Notes under the pieces: generated by a model
Databases searched by the model: none
Seen by the model: the letters and a program-made list of their open reading frames with translations, nothing else
What the model was told of the DNA's origin: nothing
Origin: Mucisphaera sp965279675
Lineage (GTDB): Bacteria; Planctomycetota; Phycisphaerae; Phycisphaerales; Phycisphaeraceae
Reading direction: 5' to 3'
Length of the DNA: 64,000 nt
Assembly (NCBI RefSeq): GCF_965279675.1
Contig: NZ_CBDIIJ010000002.1
Coordinates: 3,100,001 to 3,164,000 of the forward strand
Position numbers and translations under genes: made by a program
In this document: in pieces, positions 35,455 to 44,106 of the stretch
Numbering within the stretch: position 1 is the stretch's first letter
How the letters are laid out: each line of letters starts with the position of its first letter

Positions 35455-37488
35455 TTAGAACCCTCCCATGCCTCCCATGCCGCCACCCATTCCACCCATG
35501 CCGGGAGCGCCCATGCCGCCTGGCTGCATGGGTCGTCGGTTGCCGATGGATTGGAGGAAGGCGACGGCGTCCTGTTCGTTCATGACGCGGATCTGTTTGA
35601 TGTCGTTGCGGTCCTGATCGACGGAGCGGGTGAGGAGGTTGCCGCCTGTTTCGTCCATGTAGAGCAACGCGGCGGATGCGGCGCCGGCTCCGAGGGCTGC
35701 GTAGTCGATCATGATGTTGTCGGTGTACATGTTGAGGGATTGGATGCCGAGCGGTCCCTGGATGGTGGCGATGCCGCCGATGTCGTCGCCTGGGCGGAAG
35801 CGGTTCCGGAGGGACTGCCACTGGCCGGCGTGTCTGGTCCAGACTTCGATGACGGCTTCCTGCTGCTGTAGTGTGCCATCGACGAGGAAGAAGAAGTTGA
35901 CGGGATCGGTGGTCACGGGTCGGGACCATGGAGCGTCGTTGAGTTCGGCGGGGTCCGGGCCGAGTGCGATCTTGCGGTAGTTCTGAGCCCGCTGTTCGGC
36001 GTCGACGTTGGATCGGCGGAAGAGCGGGTTGAGGACGTTGACGACGACGCGGTAGCGGTAGGTTTTGCCGGGTTCGACGGTGATGTCATGGGCCCAGACG
36101 CGGACGGTCTCTTCGGTGATGCTGGTGGTGCTGGTGTTGTTGGCTCGGGCACCGGCCATGCCCCCCATACCGCCCATTCCCCCCATGCCGCCCATTCCCC
36201 CCATGCCCATGCCGGGTTGAGCACCCCCCATGCCACCCATGCCGCCCATGCCGCCCATGCCGGGTTGTGGTGCCATGGGTTGGTTCATGTTGTCGATGTC
36301 TTCGGGGAGGAGGATGGCCGAGATTTCTGCGATGAGTTCGGCTTCCTGCTGCATGAAGCGTTCGAGGGGTGTCATCTGTTCGCGTTGGGGTCGTGCCTGC
36401 GGTCTTGCCTGGGCCATGCCGCCGCCTATGCCGCCTGCTGCACCGCCGCCCATGCCACCACCCATTCCACCCATGCCGCCACCGGCGCCTGGGTTTGGCT
36501 GTCGGGTGGGTCGGTTTCGCTCAGGCCGGTTGTTCTGTCGGTTGTTGGCGTTCTGCTCGCGTTCCTGGATGCGTGCGATGCGTTCGCGGACGGTTTCGAG
36601 GTCTTCGAAGAGTTCGCGGAGTTCGCGGTGGGTTTCGGCGTCGAGGCTGGCGAGGCCTTCGCCTGGGGGCGTCCATGGGAGGGCGCTGCTGCTGGGTGCG
36701 AAGGATGGTTGTTGGACGAGCTGCTGCTGGCTGCTGACGAGGTTGATGGCCTGAGCGACTTCGCCTGGCTGCCAGTCTTTCTCCGGGTCTTCGATGTAGC
36801 CGGGCTGTCCGGGGATGGGCTCGACGAGAATGGGGTCGGACCATTCGCCGGTTTCGGGGTTGAGTTCCTGCCGTTGGAGGAGGACGCCGGCGAGGAGGCG
36901 TCTTGAGCCCCACCATCGCGTGGGGACTCTGTCGCGTTGGGGGCCGGTGTTGAGTCGCCGGATCCACTCTTCGAAGGGGAAGTCGGCGGCGACGGAGACG
37001 TACTGGAAGTCGTGGGGTGCTCGGCTGTTGATGCGTTCGATGAGTTGCTGGGTTACTTCGGCGTCGGTTCGGGAGCCTTCGAGGGCGAGTCGAGCGTGGC
37101 CGGTGGCGACCTTGAAGTTGGTGGCGACAGGTGGTGTGGGGAGGTTGTAGGCGGGGGCGTCGCCGGCTTCATCGGGTGGGGGCAGGGGTATCTGGCCGAT
37201 GGGGCCCTGTATGCGGATGCCTGCGGCTGGGGGTGTTTCGACGGCCTGGACGAAGGCGTTTCGGAAACCATCGACGGTGTAGGTGGGGACCTGTGAGGGT
37301 CCGTCGAGGCGTCGCTGGAGGCTTTCGATTTCGTCGAGGACTCTGTCCCTGACTTCGGCGGGTGAGCCTTCTTCGATGCTGTGTGGATCGGCGATGAACT
37401 GGGTGTAGAAGATGCCGAGTGTGATCACGACGGCGAGGCCGAGGGTGATCTTTTCGACGTGCTGTTCAAAGAATCCGATGCCTTTCAT
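35455..37488 (-). CDS. Membrane-anchored pilus-operon protein with Met-Gly-Gly tracts
   Basis: 677 residues from ATG 37488 (AAGGAAG upstream). Residues ~1-35 hold a short cytoplasmic tail and one transmembrane helix (ITLGLAVVITLGIFYTQFIA). The body has no known catalytic motif. Met/Gly-rich low-complexity tracts occur near ~333-365, ~415-450 and at the extreme C-terminus (GMGGMGGGMGGMGGF). Between them is a beta-rich segment (WAHDITVEPGKTYRYRVVVN, FFFLVDGTLQQQEAVIEVWT). Third gene of the PilM-like operon; by position it could do the job of PilP or another alignment-complex part, but there is no sequence proof. Confidence 0.72.
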   Translation of the reverse strand: MKGIGFFEQHVEKITLGLAVVITLGIFYTQFIADPHSIEEGSPAEVRDRVLDEIESLQRRLDGPSQVPTYTVDGFRNAFVQAVETPPAAGIRIQGPIGQIPLPPPDEAGDAPAYNLPTPPVATNFKVATGHARLALEGSRTDAEVTQQLIERINSRAPHDFQYVSVAADFPFEEWIRRLNTGPQRDRVPTRWWGSRRLLAGVLLQRQELNPETGEWSDPILVEPIPGQPGYIEDPEKDWQPGEVAQAINLVSSQQQLVQQPSFAPSSSALPWTPPGEGLASLDAETHRELRELFEDLETVRERIARIQEREQNANNRQNNRPERNRPTRQPNPGAGGGMGGMGGGMGGGAAGGIGGGMAQARPQARPQREQMTPLERFMQQEAELIAEISAILLPEDIDNMNQPMAPQPGMGGMGGMGGMGGAQPGMGMGGMGGMGGMGGMGGMAGARANNTSTTSITEETVRVWAHDITVEPGKTYRYRVVVNVLNPLFRRSNVDAEQRAQNYRKIALGPDPAELNDAPWSRPVTTDPVNFFFLVDGTLQQQEAVIEVWTRHAGQWQSLRNRFRPGDDIGGIATIQGPLGIQSLNMYTDNIMIDYAALGAGAASAALLYMDETGGNLLTRSVDQDRNDIKQIRVMNEQDAVAFLQSIGNRRPMQPGGMGAPGMGGMGGGMGGMGGF
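36163..36263 (-). repeat. 9-bp minisatellite encoding Met-Gly-Gly
   Basis: Tandem CCCATGCCG/CCCATTCCC-type units on the plus strand encode (MGG)n in the 35455-37488 protein. Shorter arrays lie at about 35458-35530 and 36409-36485. Confidence 0.8.
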
Positions 37489-37538
37489 GGCGCTTCCTTT
37501 CGGCGGGCAGCTGGCCCGTCACGAACGATCTGTGGCGG

Positions 37539-38939
37539 TCAGGAGCCGAGGCCGAGGTAGTCCTGGGTTTCTTCGGGCATGAGGGGTGTGGTCCATGCTC
37601 TGAGGAAGACACATTCGATGACGAGGTCGAGTTGGACGACATCGGCGGAGCCGTAGAAGTATCCGCCGGCGAGTCCATCGGGTCCTGCTTCGTCGACGTC
37701 AGACATGGTGACGTCGACCACGGTCATGAAGTTGATGCGTGAGAGTGCGTTGAAGATGGCGTCGATCTGCTCGACATCGGCATGGATGGAGAGCAGGGCG
37801 TGGCGGACGTCGTACATGCTGTTGCTGACGCGTCCGGTTGGGGCGACGAAGAAGTTTCGGTTGCTGGGGCTGTTGGTGGCGGATCCCTGTCCGCCTCGGC
37901 CGGCACCGGCTGCGGAGAACGAGTTGCCGCCTCGGCCGGCTGAGGCGGATCCGGCGAGGCGTTGGCCCATGCCGCCCATGGAGTGGATACCGACGTAGCC
38001 GGGGAGGGCGCTCATGGCGATGATTCGTTTAACGGGTGCGTTGATGACGGAGGTGCCTTCGGATGAGGAGGCTGCGTCTTCCCACACACGGTTGGCGAGG
38101 GCGATGGCGGCGACGAGGTCCTGCTGGATCCAGAGCTGCATCTGGGCTTCCCAGAGTTCGATCTGCTGGGGCTGGCCGGTTCCGAGCGACCAGGCTCCGA
38201 TCTGGAACGGGAGGGTTTGTTCGAAGGTGTTGGCGTAGACGTGGATCTGCTGGGCGCGTTCCTTGAGGAGTTGGATCAGGGCGGCGCGCTTGGTTCGCTG
38301 TTCGTGCTCGATGGCGGCCTCGTCGAGTTGTCCGCGTTCGCCTTCCTGGAAGAGGTCGGCTTCGACTTCGGCGATGCGTGCGGCGATTTCTTCGGGGCTC
38401 GGTGGCATGCTGGCGTTGAGTCGGTAGCCGGGCTGGCCTTCGGCCCAGCGGCCGAGCATGGCGGGGAAGGCGGCGCGGTAGGTGTCGCGGGCGCGGTAGG
38501 GGATGGAGTCGTTGGCGGGTTCGGGAAAGAGCCCCTGGAGCATGGGGGTTCTTGCGATGTTGACGGGCGTTTCGCCGTAGGCGAGCGGCTGGCCTTCGAG
38601 GAGTCCCTGCTGGTTGAACTGGATAGCTGCGTCGATGACGGCCTGGGACTGCTGGGCCATCTGGCCGTTGATGGCCTGGACGCGTTCGATGGCCTCGGCG
38701 TTGACCATGACGTTGCTGGCCTGGACGGCGGTTTCGCCAGGGCCTGAGGGCGGGAGATCGACCTGGACGGGTCGGTAGCCGCGGAGTTTGTTGATGGCCT
38801 GGGCTTCGCGTTCGAGGTTGTCGCGGAGTTCGCCTGAGCCGAGCATGAACCAGATCATGACGACGAGTGAGGCGATGGCGACGATGCCTGCGGCGAGGGT
38901 CAACGGGTTGTTACGTATCCAGTTGATCAGTGCATTCAT
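37539..38939 (-). CDS. Membrane-anchored PilO-like protein of the pilus operon
   Basis: 466 residues; ATG 38937-38939 overlaps the stop of the PilM-like gene (ATGA). A short N-terminal tail and one transmembrane helix (LTLAAGIVAIASLVVMIWFM, ~14-33) precede a coiled coil (ELRDNLEREAQAINKL) and a periplasmic domain. A Gly/Ser/Ala-rich insert (RLAGSASAGRGGNSFSAAGA) precedes a C-terminal ferredoxin-like beta-alpha-beta region (VSNSMYDVRHALLSIHADVE, INFMTVVDVTMSDVD). One TM plus coiled coil plus such a domain is the PilO/PilN layout; identity is inferred from layout and operon. Confidence 0.7.
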   Translation of the reverse strand: MNALINWIRNNPLTLAAGIVAIASLVVMIWFMLGSGELRDNLEREAQAINKLRGYRPVQVDLPPSGPGETAVQASNVMVNAEAIERVQAINGQMAQQSQAVIDAAIQFNQQGLLEGQPLAYGETPVNIARTPMLQGLFPEPANDSIPYRARDTYRAAFPAMLGRWAEGQPGYRLNASMPPSPEEIAARIAEVEADLFQEGERGQLDEAAIEHEQRTKRAALIQLLKERAQQIHVYANTFEQTLPFQIGAWSLGTGQPQQIELWEAQMQLWIQQDLVAAIALANRVWEDAASSSEGTSVINAPVKRIIAMSALPGYVGIHSMGGMGQRLAGSASAGRGGNSFSAAGAGRGGQGSATNSPSNRNFFVAPTGRVSNSMYDVRHALLSIHADVEQIDAIFNALSRINFMTVVDVTMSDVDEAGPDGLAGGYFYGSADVVQLDLVIECVFLRAWTTPLMPEETQDYLGLGS

Positions 38940-41182
38940 GAGGGTTCGCCTGGGGTCGTGTTGCTGGGTCCGTTGCCGGCTTGCTGGCCGTTGTCAGGGG
39001 TTTGGTTCTCGACCTCCTCGGGTGACTTGAGTTCGATGAACCACTCAAGTCGGAAGCGTCGGTCGGTGGTGCGGGGCTCATCGGCGAGGGGATGCTGGGG
39101 CAGGAGGTCGTCGGCGTTGACGGAAGAGGTGCGGGCACCTCCCATACCTCCCATGCCACCCATTCCCCCCATGCCACCCATGCCACCCATGCCACCCATG
39201 CCACCCATCCCGCCAGCCATGCCTCCCATTCCACCCATGCTGGCGGCCCCGCCTCGCGGGCTTCGTGCGGGGTCGGTCGCGACGGGTTCGATGGCGACGA
39301 GGACGTTTTCGGGGAAGACAAAGCGGTAGGGCTTGCCGGGTTGTTCGGCGTTGTCTCTGAGGTACTGGATGAAGGTGTTGGTGAGGAAGTCGGCGGCGTT
39401 GGCGTGCGGGGTGGTGCCTTCGAGGACGACGTGGAAGCGCGGGCCGACTTCTTCGGTGAAGAAGTCGGAGAGCTCGTAGGTGCGGGAGATGTCGGCTTCG
39501 TTGTTGTTGAAGCCCCCCACCCCGCCCATTCCACCCATACCGCCCATGCCCCCCATACCTCCCATGCCGCCGCCCATTCCGCCCATTCCGCCTCCCATGC
39601 CACCCATACCACCCATTCCTCCCATCCCGCCCATACCCCCCATTCCGCCGAACATGTTGCCCTGGTTGTTGTCCTGATCGTCCTCGGACTCGGTTTCGGG
39701 CTGGGCGATGTAGGTGGGGGTGAAGCGTTCGATGGTGATGAGTCGGCGTTCGGGCCTTGGGATGGCGCGGATCTGCTCGAAGTTAGCGGTCAGGAGTTCG
39801 GGTTGGGGGTTGACAGAGCGTGTGGCCCGGCTGAGGTCGGCGAGGATGGTGGGCCAGATCTGGCGGAGTTCGGTGAGTGTCTTGAGACCTTCGATCTGCT
39901 GGATGGGTTCGCCGCCTGTTTGTATCTCGCGGAAATCCCGCTGGAAGCTGTCGGCCTGCCTTGTGATGGCCTGGACGCGTGGCGAGAGTTCCTGAGCGAC
40001 CTGGTTGATCTCGGCTTTGTCGGTGTAGTGCTTGTAGACGGGGATGAGTGCGGCGATGGCGAGACTGGCGGCTGCTCCGAGGAACCAGGGCTGCTTGGCG
40101 GCCCAGAGTCGCTGGCGGAGGATGGGGGTGGGCATGAGGTTGGCGTTGACTTTTTCTTCGCCGAGTCCCTGGAGGGCGAGTCCGTAGGCGGTGGCGAGGT
40201 TGACGGCTTCGTCGGCGAAGTCGGCTTCGCGTTTGCCGTCGACGGTGATTCGCTGGTAGCCATCGGGCCTGATGACCTCGAGTTGCATCTGCTGCTTGAG
40301 GAACTTGGTGAGGCCGGGGAGTCTGAAGGTGGAACCGAGTCCGACGAGCCGGGTGATGTTGGAATCGCGGCGGATGGACTGGTAGTAGCCGAGTGACCGC
40401 TGGATTTCCTGGACCATGTCTGCGAAGACTGGGCGCATGGCCTGGAAGATCTGGCGGGCGTATTTGGAGGTGGAGGCTTCGAGCTTGAGTTTTTCGGCTT
40501 TGGGGTAGGAGAGCTTGAAGGAGCGGACGAGGGCTTCGGTGAAGTTGTTGCCGCCGAGGGGGAGTGTTCGGAGCCAGATGTTGTCGTCTTCGACGATGAT
40601 GACGTCGGTGGAGGTGGTACCGATGTCGAGGTAGAGGGTGCCGGCGGCGGGCTGGTCGGCGTTGTCGTAGACGAAGGCGTTGTAGGCGGCGACGGGGGAG
40701 AGGTTGATTTCATCGACACGGACGCCGACGGAGCGGTAGTTGGCGAGGAAGGTCATCACCCTTTCTTTGGTGATGGCAAAGATGCCGACTTCAATGTCGG
40801 GCGAGTCGTCGTTCTGGAAGACCTGGTGGTCCCACTCGACCTGATCGATGGGGAAAGGGATCTGCTGCTTGGCCTCGAACTCGACGATCTTCTTGACCTG
40901 CTTGGGCTCGACGGGTGGGAGCTTGGCGAAGCGGGCGAAGGCCATGTTGCCGGGGACAGAGGCGACGACGACCGATTTGGCGATGTCGTTCTTGGCGAGG
41001 AAGGCGTCGAGTTGCAGTCGGATCTGCTCGTCGGCGTCGATGTCGGGTGTTGAGAGGACGTGCTTGTAGGGGAGGACGACGTAGTCTGCTAGACGGACAT
41101 CGGCGCCGGAGCGAACGAGATGTACGGCTTTGATGGCGTAGGAGCCGATCTCGATGCCCCATGAGTCGTTGCGCTTGGCCAT
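38936..41182 (-). CDS. PilM-PilN-like fusion protein with Met-Gly-Gly tracts
   Basis: 748 residues from ATG 41180-41182 (GGAG 8 nt upstream). Residues 1-345 are an actin-like PilM/FtsA-fold ATPase: WGIEIGSYAIKAVHLVRSGA, FARFAKLPPVEPKQVKKIVE, EFEAKQQIPFPIDQVEWDHQ, LYLDIGTTSTDVIIV, GGNNFTEALVRSF, GLGSTFRLPGL. A transmembrane helix (~366-383) and a coiled coil (~388-430) follow, as in PilN. After that come two long Met-Gly-Gly tracts (~510-560 and ~647-684) separated by a globular part (FFTEEVGPRFHVVLEG). In type IV pilus systems PilM (cytoplasm) binds the N-terminus of PilN, so a fusion is logical. Together with the next two genes it forms a T4P/T2SS alignment-type module; no PilQ or ATPase is in the window. 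Confidence 0.82.
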   Translation of the reverse strand: MAKRNDSWGIEIGSYAIKAVHLVRSGADVRLADYVVLPYKHVLSTPDIDADEQIRLQLDAFLAKNDIAKSVVVASVPGNMAFARFAKLPPVEPKQVKKIVEFEAKQQIPFPIDQVEWDHQVFQNDDSPDIEVGIFAITKERVMTFLANYRSVGVRVDEINLSPVAAYNAFVYDNADQPAAGTLYLDIGTTSTDVIIVEDDNIWLRTLPLGGNNFTEALVRSFKLSYPKAEKLKLEASTSKYARQIFQAMRPVFADMVQEIQRSLGYYQSIRRDSNITRLVGLGSTFRLPGLTKFLKQQMQLEVIRPDGYQRITVDGKREADFADEAVNLATAYGLALQGLGEEKVNANLMPTPILRQRLWAAKQPWFLGAAASLAIAALIPVYKHYTDKAEINQVAQELSPRVQAITRQADSFQRDFREIQTGGEPIQQIEGLKTLTELRQIWPTILADLSRATRSVNPQPELLTANFEQIRAIPRPERRLITIERFTPTYIAQPETESEDDQDNNQGNMFGGMGGMGGMGGMGGMGGMGGGMGGMGGGMGGMGGMGGMGGMGGVGGFNNNEADISRTYELSDFFTEEVGPRFHVVLEGTTPHANAADFLTNTFIQYLRDNAEQPGKPYRFVFPENVLVAIEPVATDPARSPRGGAASMGGMGGMAGGMGGMGGMGGMGGMGGMGGMGGMGGARTSSVNADDLLPQHPLADEPRTTDRRFRLEWFIELKSPEEVENQTPDNGQQAGNGPSNTTPGEPS
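39136..39240 (-). repeat. 9-bp minisatellite encoding Met-Gly-Gly (PilM-like, C-terminal tract)
   Basis: About eleven units of CCCATNCCN on the plus strand, nearly all CCCATGCCA/C. Confidence 0.8.
39505..39660 (-). repeat. 9-bp minisatellite encoding Met-Gly-Gly (PilM-like, central tract)
   Basis: About sixteen units of CCCATNCCN with third-base changes, some GGGMGG variants. It is in frame throughout. Confidence 0.8.
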
Positions 41183-41273
41183 GTACCACTCCGGCTTGCG
41201 GGTCTGGGGGATTTTTCGACAGCTAGGTGAACTTTGACCCTTCATTTAACCCGTGGCGGGGCTGGGGGTCAAG

Positions 41274-41305
41274 AAAACGAGGCCCACAGTTTCCTGTAGG
41301 CCTCG
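41274..41305 (-). terminator. Rho-independent terminator after the PEP-CTERM gene
   Basis: Minus strand: CGAGGCCTACAG-GAAA-CTGTGGGCCTCG, then TTTTC. It separates this gene from the pilus operon. Confidence 0.85.
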
Positions 41306-41332
41306 CAGAAAGGGCGTTATGTCGTGGCGTTT

Positions 41333-42355
41333 TTAGCGACGACGGATCAGGGCGAGTCCTGCGAGGCCCATGAGGGCGGCCGAGGCGGGCTCGGGGATGG
41401 AGTAGAAGCCGGGGACGCGGCCAGACGAGGAACTGGTCACGGTCCAGGCGATGTCGCCGTTGTACCAAGTGAGGTTGCCGATGAGGTCCGAGTTGCCGGG
41501 GCCGGCGAGGAGCTCGGCCTCGGAGATGACGACGGCGAGGGTGGAGGCGGGGACCGCGGCATCGGGATCGAGGGAGAGGATCGCGTCGGTGCGGGTGTCG
41601 TAGAAGTAGAGGAGGCCGTCGCCGCCAACGATCATGTCGTTGAAGCCGGGGTTATCTTCGCCGGTGAAGGCGGTGTACTCGGCTTCGGTCATGATTGTTG
41701 AGACGGTGGTGCCGTCGTAGCTGTAGAGCTCATCGGAGGTGTTGCTGCCCCAGATGATGTCTGAGCCGTTGGCGGTCATGCCGGAGACGGAATCGTTACC
41801 GGTGGCCGAGGTCAGGGCGGCGCTGGAGAGCAGGATCGAGGGCGTCTCGTTAACGATCTGATCGGTGCGTGACTCGTAGCCGATGATGGTGCCGTCGTCA
41901 GCGACGGTGTTAGCGGCGGTGAAGTTGGAGCTGTCGACGACGAGCAGGTTGATGTCGGCATTGGTCGTGACGACCGAGGGGGTGCCGGTGCCGAGGTCGA
42001 CGCTGTAGAACTCGTTGGTGAAGAAGTTGACGAAGCGGAGTTCGCCGGCAACGACGCGGGCGCCGTCGCTGGCTGCGAGGTCGCCGGCACCGAGGGCGTT
42101 CCACTGGGCACCGGTCATGGCTGAGCTGTGAGTCGAGCCGTCGAAGACGGTGATGTAGCCGTTGGCGTCGCCGGGGGCTGAGGAGCGGAAGACGGAGTAG
42201 ACGTTGGTGCCGTCTGAGAAGGCGCCGTCGTAGAAGCGGTCGCCTTCGAGCTGTGCGTCGGCGACGGGGAAGACCTGCAGGTAGGCGGAGGCCTGACCGG
42301 CGGTGAGGGTGATGGCTGCGAGGGCAGCGGCGGTGGTGATGGCGGGATGGGACAT
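41333..42355 (-). CDS. Secreted PEP-CTERM protein with beta-propeller-like repeats
   Basis: 340 residues from ATG 42353-42355. The signal peptide ends at ASA-YL. The mature part is strand-rich with repeated Y-S/DG-T phrases (SDGTNVYSVFRSSAPGD, GTIIGYESRTDQIVNE, SNTSDELYSYDGTTVS, GGDGLLYFYDTRTDAILSLD), consistent with a beta-propeller or related fold. The C-terminus is SIPEPASAALMGLAGLALIRRR. No catalytic residues are recognised. A possible -10 (TATAAC, 42435-42430 on the minus strand) lies upstream and a perfect palindrome (42393-42410) lies between it and the start. Surface or matrix location is inferred. Confidence 0.82.
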   Translation of the reverse strand: MSHPAITTAAALAAITLTAGQASAYLQVFPVADAQLEGDRFYDGAFSDGTNVYSVFRSSAPGDANGYITVFDGSTHSSAMTGAQWNALGAGDLAASDGARVVAGELRFVNFFTNEFYSVDLGTGTPSVVTTNADINLLVVDSSNFTAANTVADDGTIIGYESRTDQIVNETPSILLSSAALTSATGNDSVSGMTANGSDIIWGSNTSDELYSYDGTTVSTIMTEAEYTAFTGEDNPGFNDMIVGGDGLLYFYDTRTDAILSLDPDAAVPASTLAVVISEAELLAGPGNSDLIGNLTWYNGDIAWTVTSSSSGRVPGFYSIPEPASAALMGLAGLALIRRR

Positions 42356-42392
42356 CGTCTCTTTCTCCTGAATCGAGTGGGGAATTAGGGGG

Positions 42393-42410
42393 TCTGCGTG
42401 ACGTCGCAGA
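42393..42410. promoter_or_regulatory. Palindrome in the leader of the PEP-CTERM gene at 42355
   Basis: TCTGCG-TGACGT-CGCAGA has perfect 6-bp arms. It could be an operator or an RNA hairpin. Nothing else except the tRNA is visible in 42356-42687. Confidence 0.4.
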
Positions 42411-42527
42411 AGGCTTTGCCTGATCCTTAGTTATACAACAAATTCCTCTGTAATCCAGCTAAACCTTGTTCCGGGGCTGAGTTCGTTTGGAGGGTTTGGG
42501 GCTTGTGGTTAGACTCTGGGCAAATCA

Positions 42528-42600
42528 GGGGCCGTAGCTCAATTGGGAGAGCGCTGCGTTCGCAATGCAGAGGTTGAGGGTTCGATCCCCTTCGGCTCCA
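42528..42600 (+). tRNA. tRNA-Ala (anticodon CGC)
   Basis: A 73-nt cloverleaf. Acceptor GGGGCCG/CGGCTCC contains the G3-U70 pair that identifies alanine tRNAs. D-arm GCTC/GAGC, anticodon stem CTGCG/TGCAG with loop TTCGCAA (anticodon CGC, reads GCG), T-arm GAGGG-TTCGATC-CCCTT, discriminator A73. CCA is not encoded. Confidence 0.95.
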
Positions 42601-42664
42601 TTTCACGGGTTTGATTCTTTTTGGGATTGGTGGGTAGGCAGGGGCTGGGGCTTGAGCTACGCTA

Positions 42665-42688
42665 TCTAAAGATCGATAGGACTTTAGA
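42665..42688 (+). promoter_or_regulatory. Inverted repeat covering the ribosome site and start of the sulfatase maturase gene
   Basis: TCTAAAG-ATCGATAGGA-CTTTAGA. The loop holds the only Shine-Dalgarno-like AGGA and the 3' arm reaches the A of the ATG at 42688. It may hide the start in the mRNA, or be an operator. Confidence 0.4.
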
Positions 42689-44070
42689 TGTCGTCTGCTC
42701 TTTATCCAAGTGGTTTTGCTTCTCCGGGTGTAGATGCACGGGGGGTGTCGCTGATGATCAAGCCGGTGGGTTCGGCCTGTAATCTTCGGTGTCATTACTG
42801 CTACTACCTGCCGGTGGAGGGCAGGCTGGGGTCGTCTTCGTGTCGGATGTCGCTGGGGGTGCTTGAGGAGGTTTTGGCGGGGTATCTGCCGTGGGCTGCG
42901 GATCGGGTGACGCTTTCGTTTCAGGGGGGCGAGCCGACGCTGGCGGGGCTGGCGTGGTTTGAAAGCGTGGTGGGGTTGGTCGAGCGGTATCGGCGCGAGG
43001 GTCAGCAGGTGGCTTTTGCGTTGCAGACCAACGGGACGCTGCTGGACGAGGCATGGTGCGTGTTTCTGAGGAAGCACGGCTTTCTGGTGGGTTTGTCGCT
43101 TGACGGGTTGGCTTCGGATCACGATGCGTATCGGGTGATGGCACGGGATGGCGGGGGGAGTTATCACGAGGTGCTACGGGGGCTTCGTCTGCTGAAGCGG
43201 CATCGGCTTGAGCACAATCTGATGGTGGTCCTGAACGACCGGAATGTGGTGCATCCAGAGCGGGTTTGGCGTGAGTTGATGCGGCTGGGGATTGACTGGG
43301 TGCAGTTCATCCCGGCGGTGGAGTGGTTGTCGCCTGACGAGCAAGTGCGCGTTGGCTGTCATGATTCGTCATGGACTGGGGCGCGTACGGAGGATGCCTG
43401 GGAGGGTTGGCGGCTGGCGGATTTCTCGCCTGATGGTGCGGCCTATGGGCGTTTTTTGTGCCGGGTGTTTGATGCGTGGTTTATGGCGGAGCGACAGCGT
43501 GTATCGGTGCGGGTGTTTGACCACGTGCTGAGCGTGCTGATTCAGGGTCAGGCGACAGAATGTACGTACGCCAGCAGTTGTCGGGGGCAGGTGACGATCG
43601 AGCAGGACGGGTCGGTATTCGGGTGCGATCACTATGTACAGGAAGACTGGCGTCTGGGTCGGGTGGCCGAGGAAGGGGTTACGTTGACGGTTGATGGGGA
43701 GCGGCCGGATGCTGAGCTGACGGGAGAGCGTCGGTGGATGGCTGATCTGGATGGCGCGAGGTACCAGCGGTTCTCGGAGCGGAAACTAGAGTTGGAGGGT
43801 GAGTGCCGGTCGTGTCGGTGGCGGGCGCTTTGTTATGGGGGGTGCCCGAAGCATCGGCCGGCTCGTGGCGAGTTGGAGGGTCCGACGGTTTTATGTGAGG
43901 GGTATCGGGCTTTCTTCGAGCATGCGATGCCTGGTTTTCAGTGGCTGGCGGGGTTTCTGCGTGCGGGGCAGGCGCCGCCTGCTGAGGTTCCGGTGGCGTT
44001 GGCTTCGCGGTACGGCGTGCGGGGTGCGTCGGTGAAGCGGGTTAAACGACGGAAGTCGCGGCGGCGGTAG
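42688..44070 (+). CDS. Anaerobic sulfatase-maturating radical SAM enzyme
   Basis: 460 residues from ATG 42688. Radical SAM cluster motif C31-x3-C35-x2-C38 (ACNLRCHYCYY) after SLMIKPVGSA, FQGGEPTLAG, FALQTNGTLLDEAWCVFL, VGLSLDG and the NDRNV segment. A C-terminal SPASM region carries two further clusters (CTYASSCRGQVTIEQDGSVF, GCDHYV, CRSCRWRALCYGGCPKHR). This is the pattern of anSME, which converts the active-site Cys or Ser of type I sulfatases to formylglycine. Length fits, with a slightly extended C-terminus. No sulfatase gene is in the window, so it probably acts in trans on sulfatases encoded elsewhere, as is usual in Planctomycetes with many sulfatases. Confidence 0.9.
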   Translation: MSSALYPSGFASPGVDARGVSLMIKPVGSACNLRCHYCYYLPVEGRLGSSSCRMSLGVLEEVLAGYLPWAADRVTLSFQGGEPTLAGLAWFESVVGLVERYRREGQQVAFALQTNGTLLDEAWCVFLRKHGFLVGLSLDGLASDHDAYRVMARDGGGSYHEVLRGLRLLKRHRLEHNLMVVLNDRNVVHPERVWRELMRLGIDWVQFIPAVEWLSPDEQVRVGCHDSSWTGARTEDAWEGWRLADFSPDGAAYGRFLCRVFDAWFMAERQRVSVRVFDHVLSVLIQGQATECTYASSCRGQVTIEQDGSVFGCDHYVQEDWRLGRVAEEGVTLTVDGERPDAELTGERRWMADLDGARYQRFSERKLELEGECRSCRWRALCYGGCPKHRPARGELEGPTVLCEGYRAFFEHAMPGFQWLAGFLRAGQAPPAEVPVALASRYGVRGASVKRVKRRKSRRR

Positions 44071-44106
44071 GGGCTGAAGCCACGAACGCCGTTGATGATG
44101 GCGACG

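Noticed and set aside
35455..39660. CRISPR-like appearance of the short repeats
   Set aside because: The 9-bp units are contiguous, without spacers, and keep the reading frame of real genes. No cas genes are present.
35551..41380. Long plus-strand frames rich in Gly/Asp/Glu or in Thr-His-Ala-Ala repeats opposite the pilus operon
   Set aside because: These are reverse-strand readings of the (Met-Gly-Gly) minisatellites and GC-rich codons. The minus-strand genes have known motifs and ribosome sites.
41183..44070. A sulfatase next to its maturase
   Set aside because: No CxPxR or SxPxR sulfatase signature appears in the neighbouring genes.
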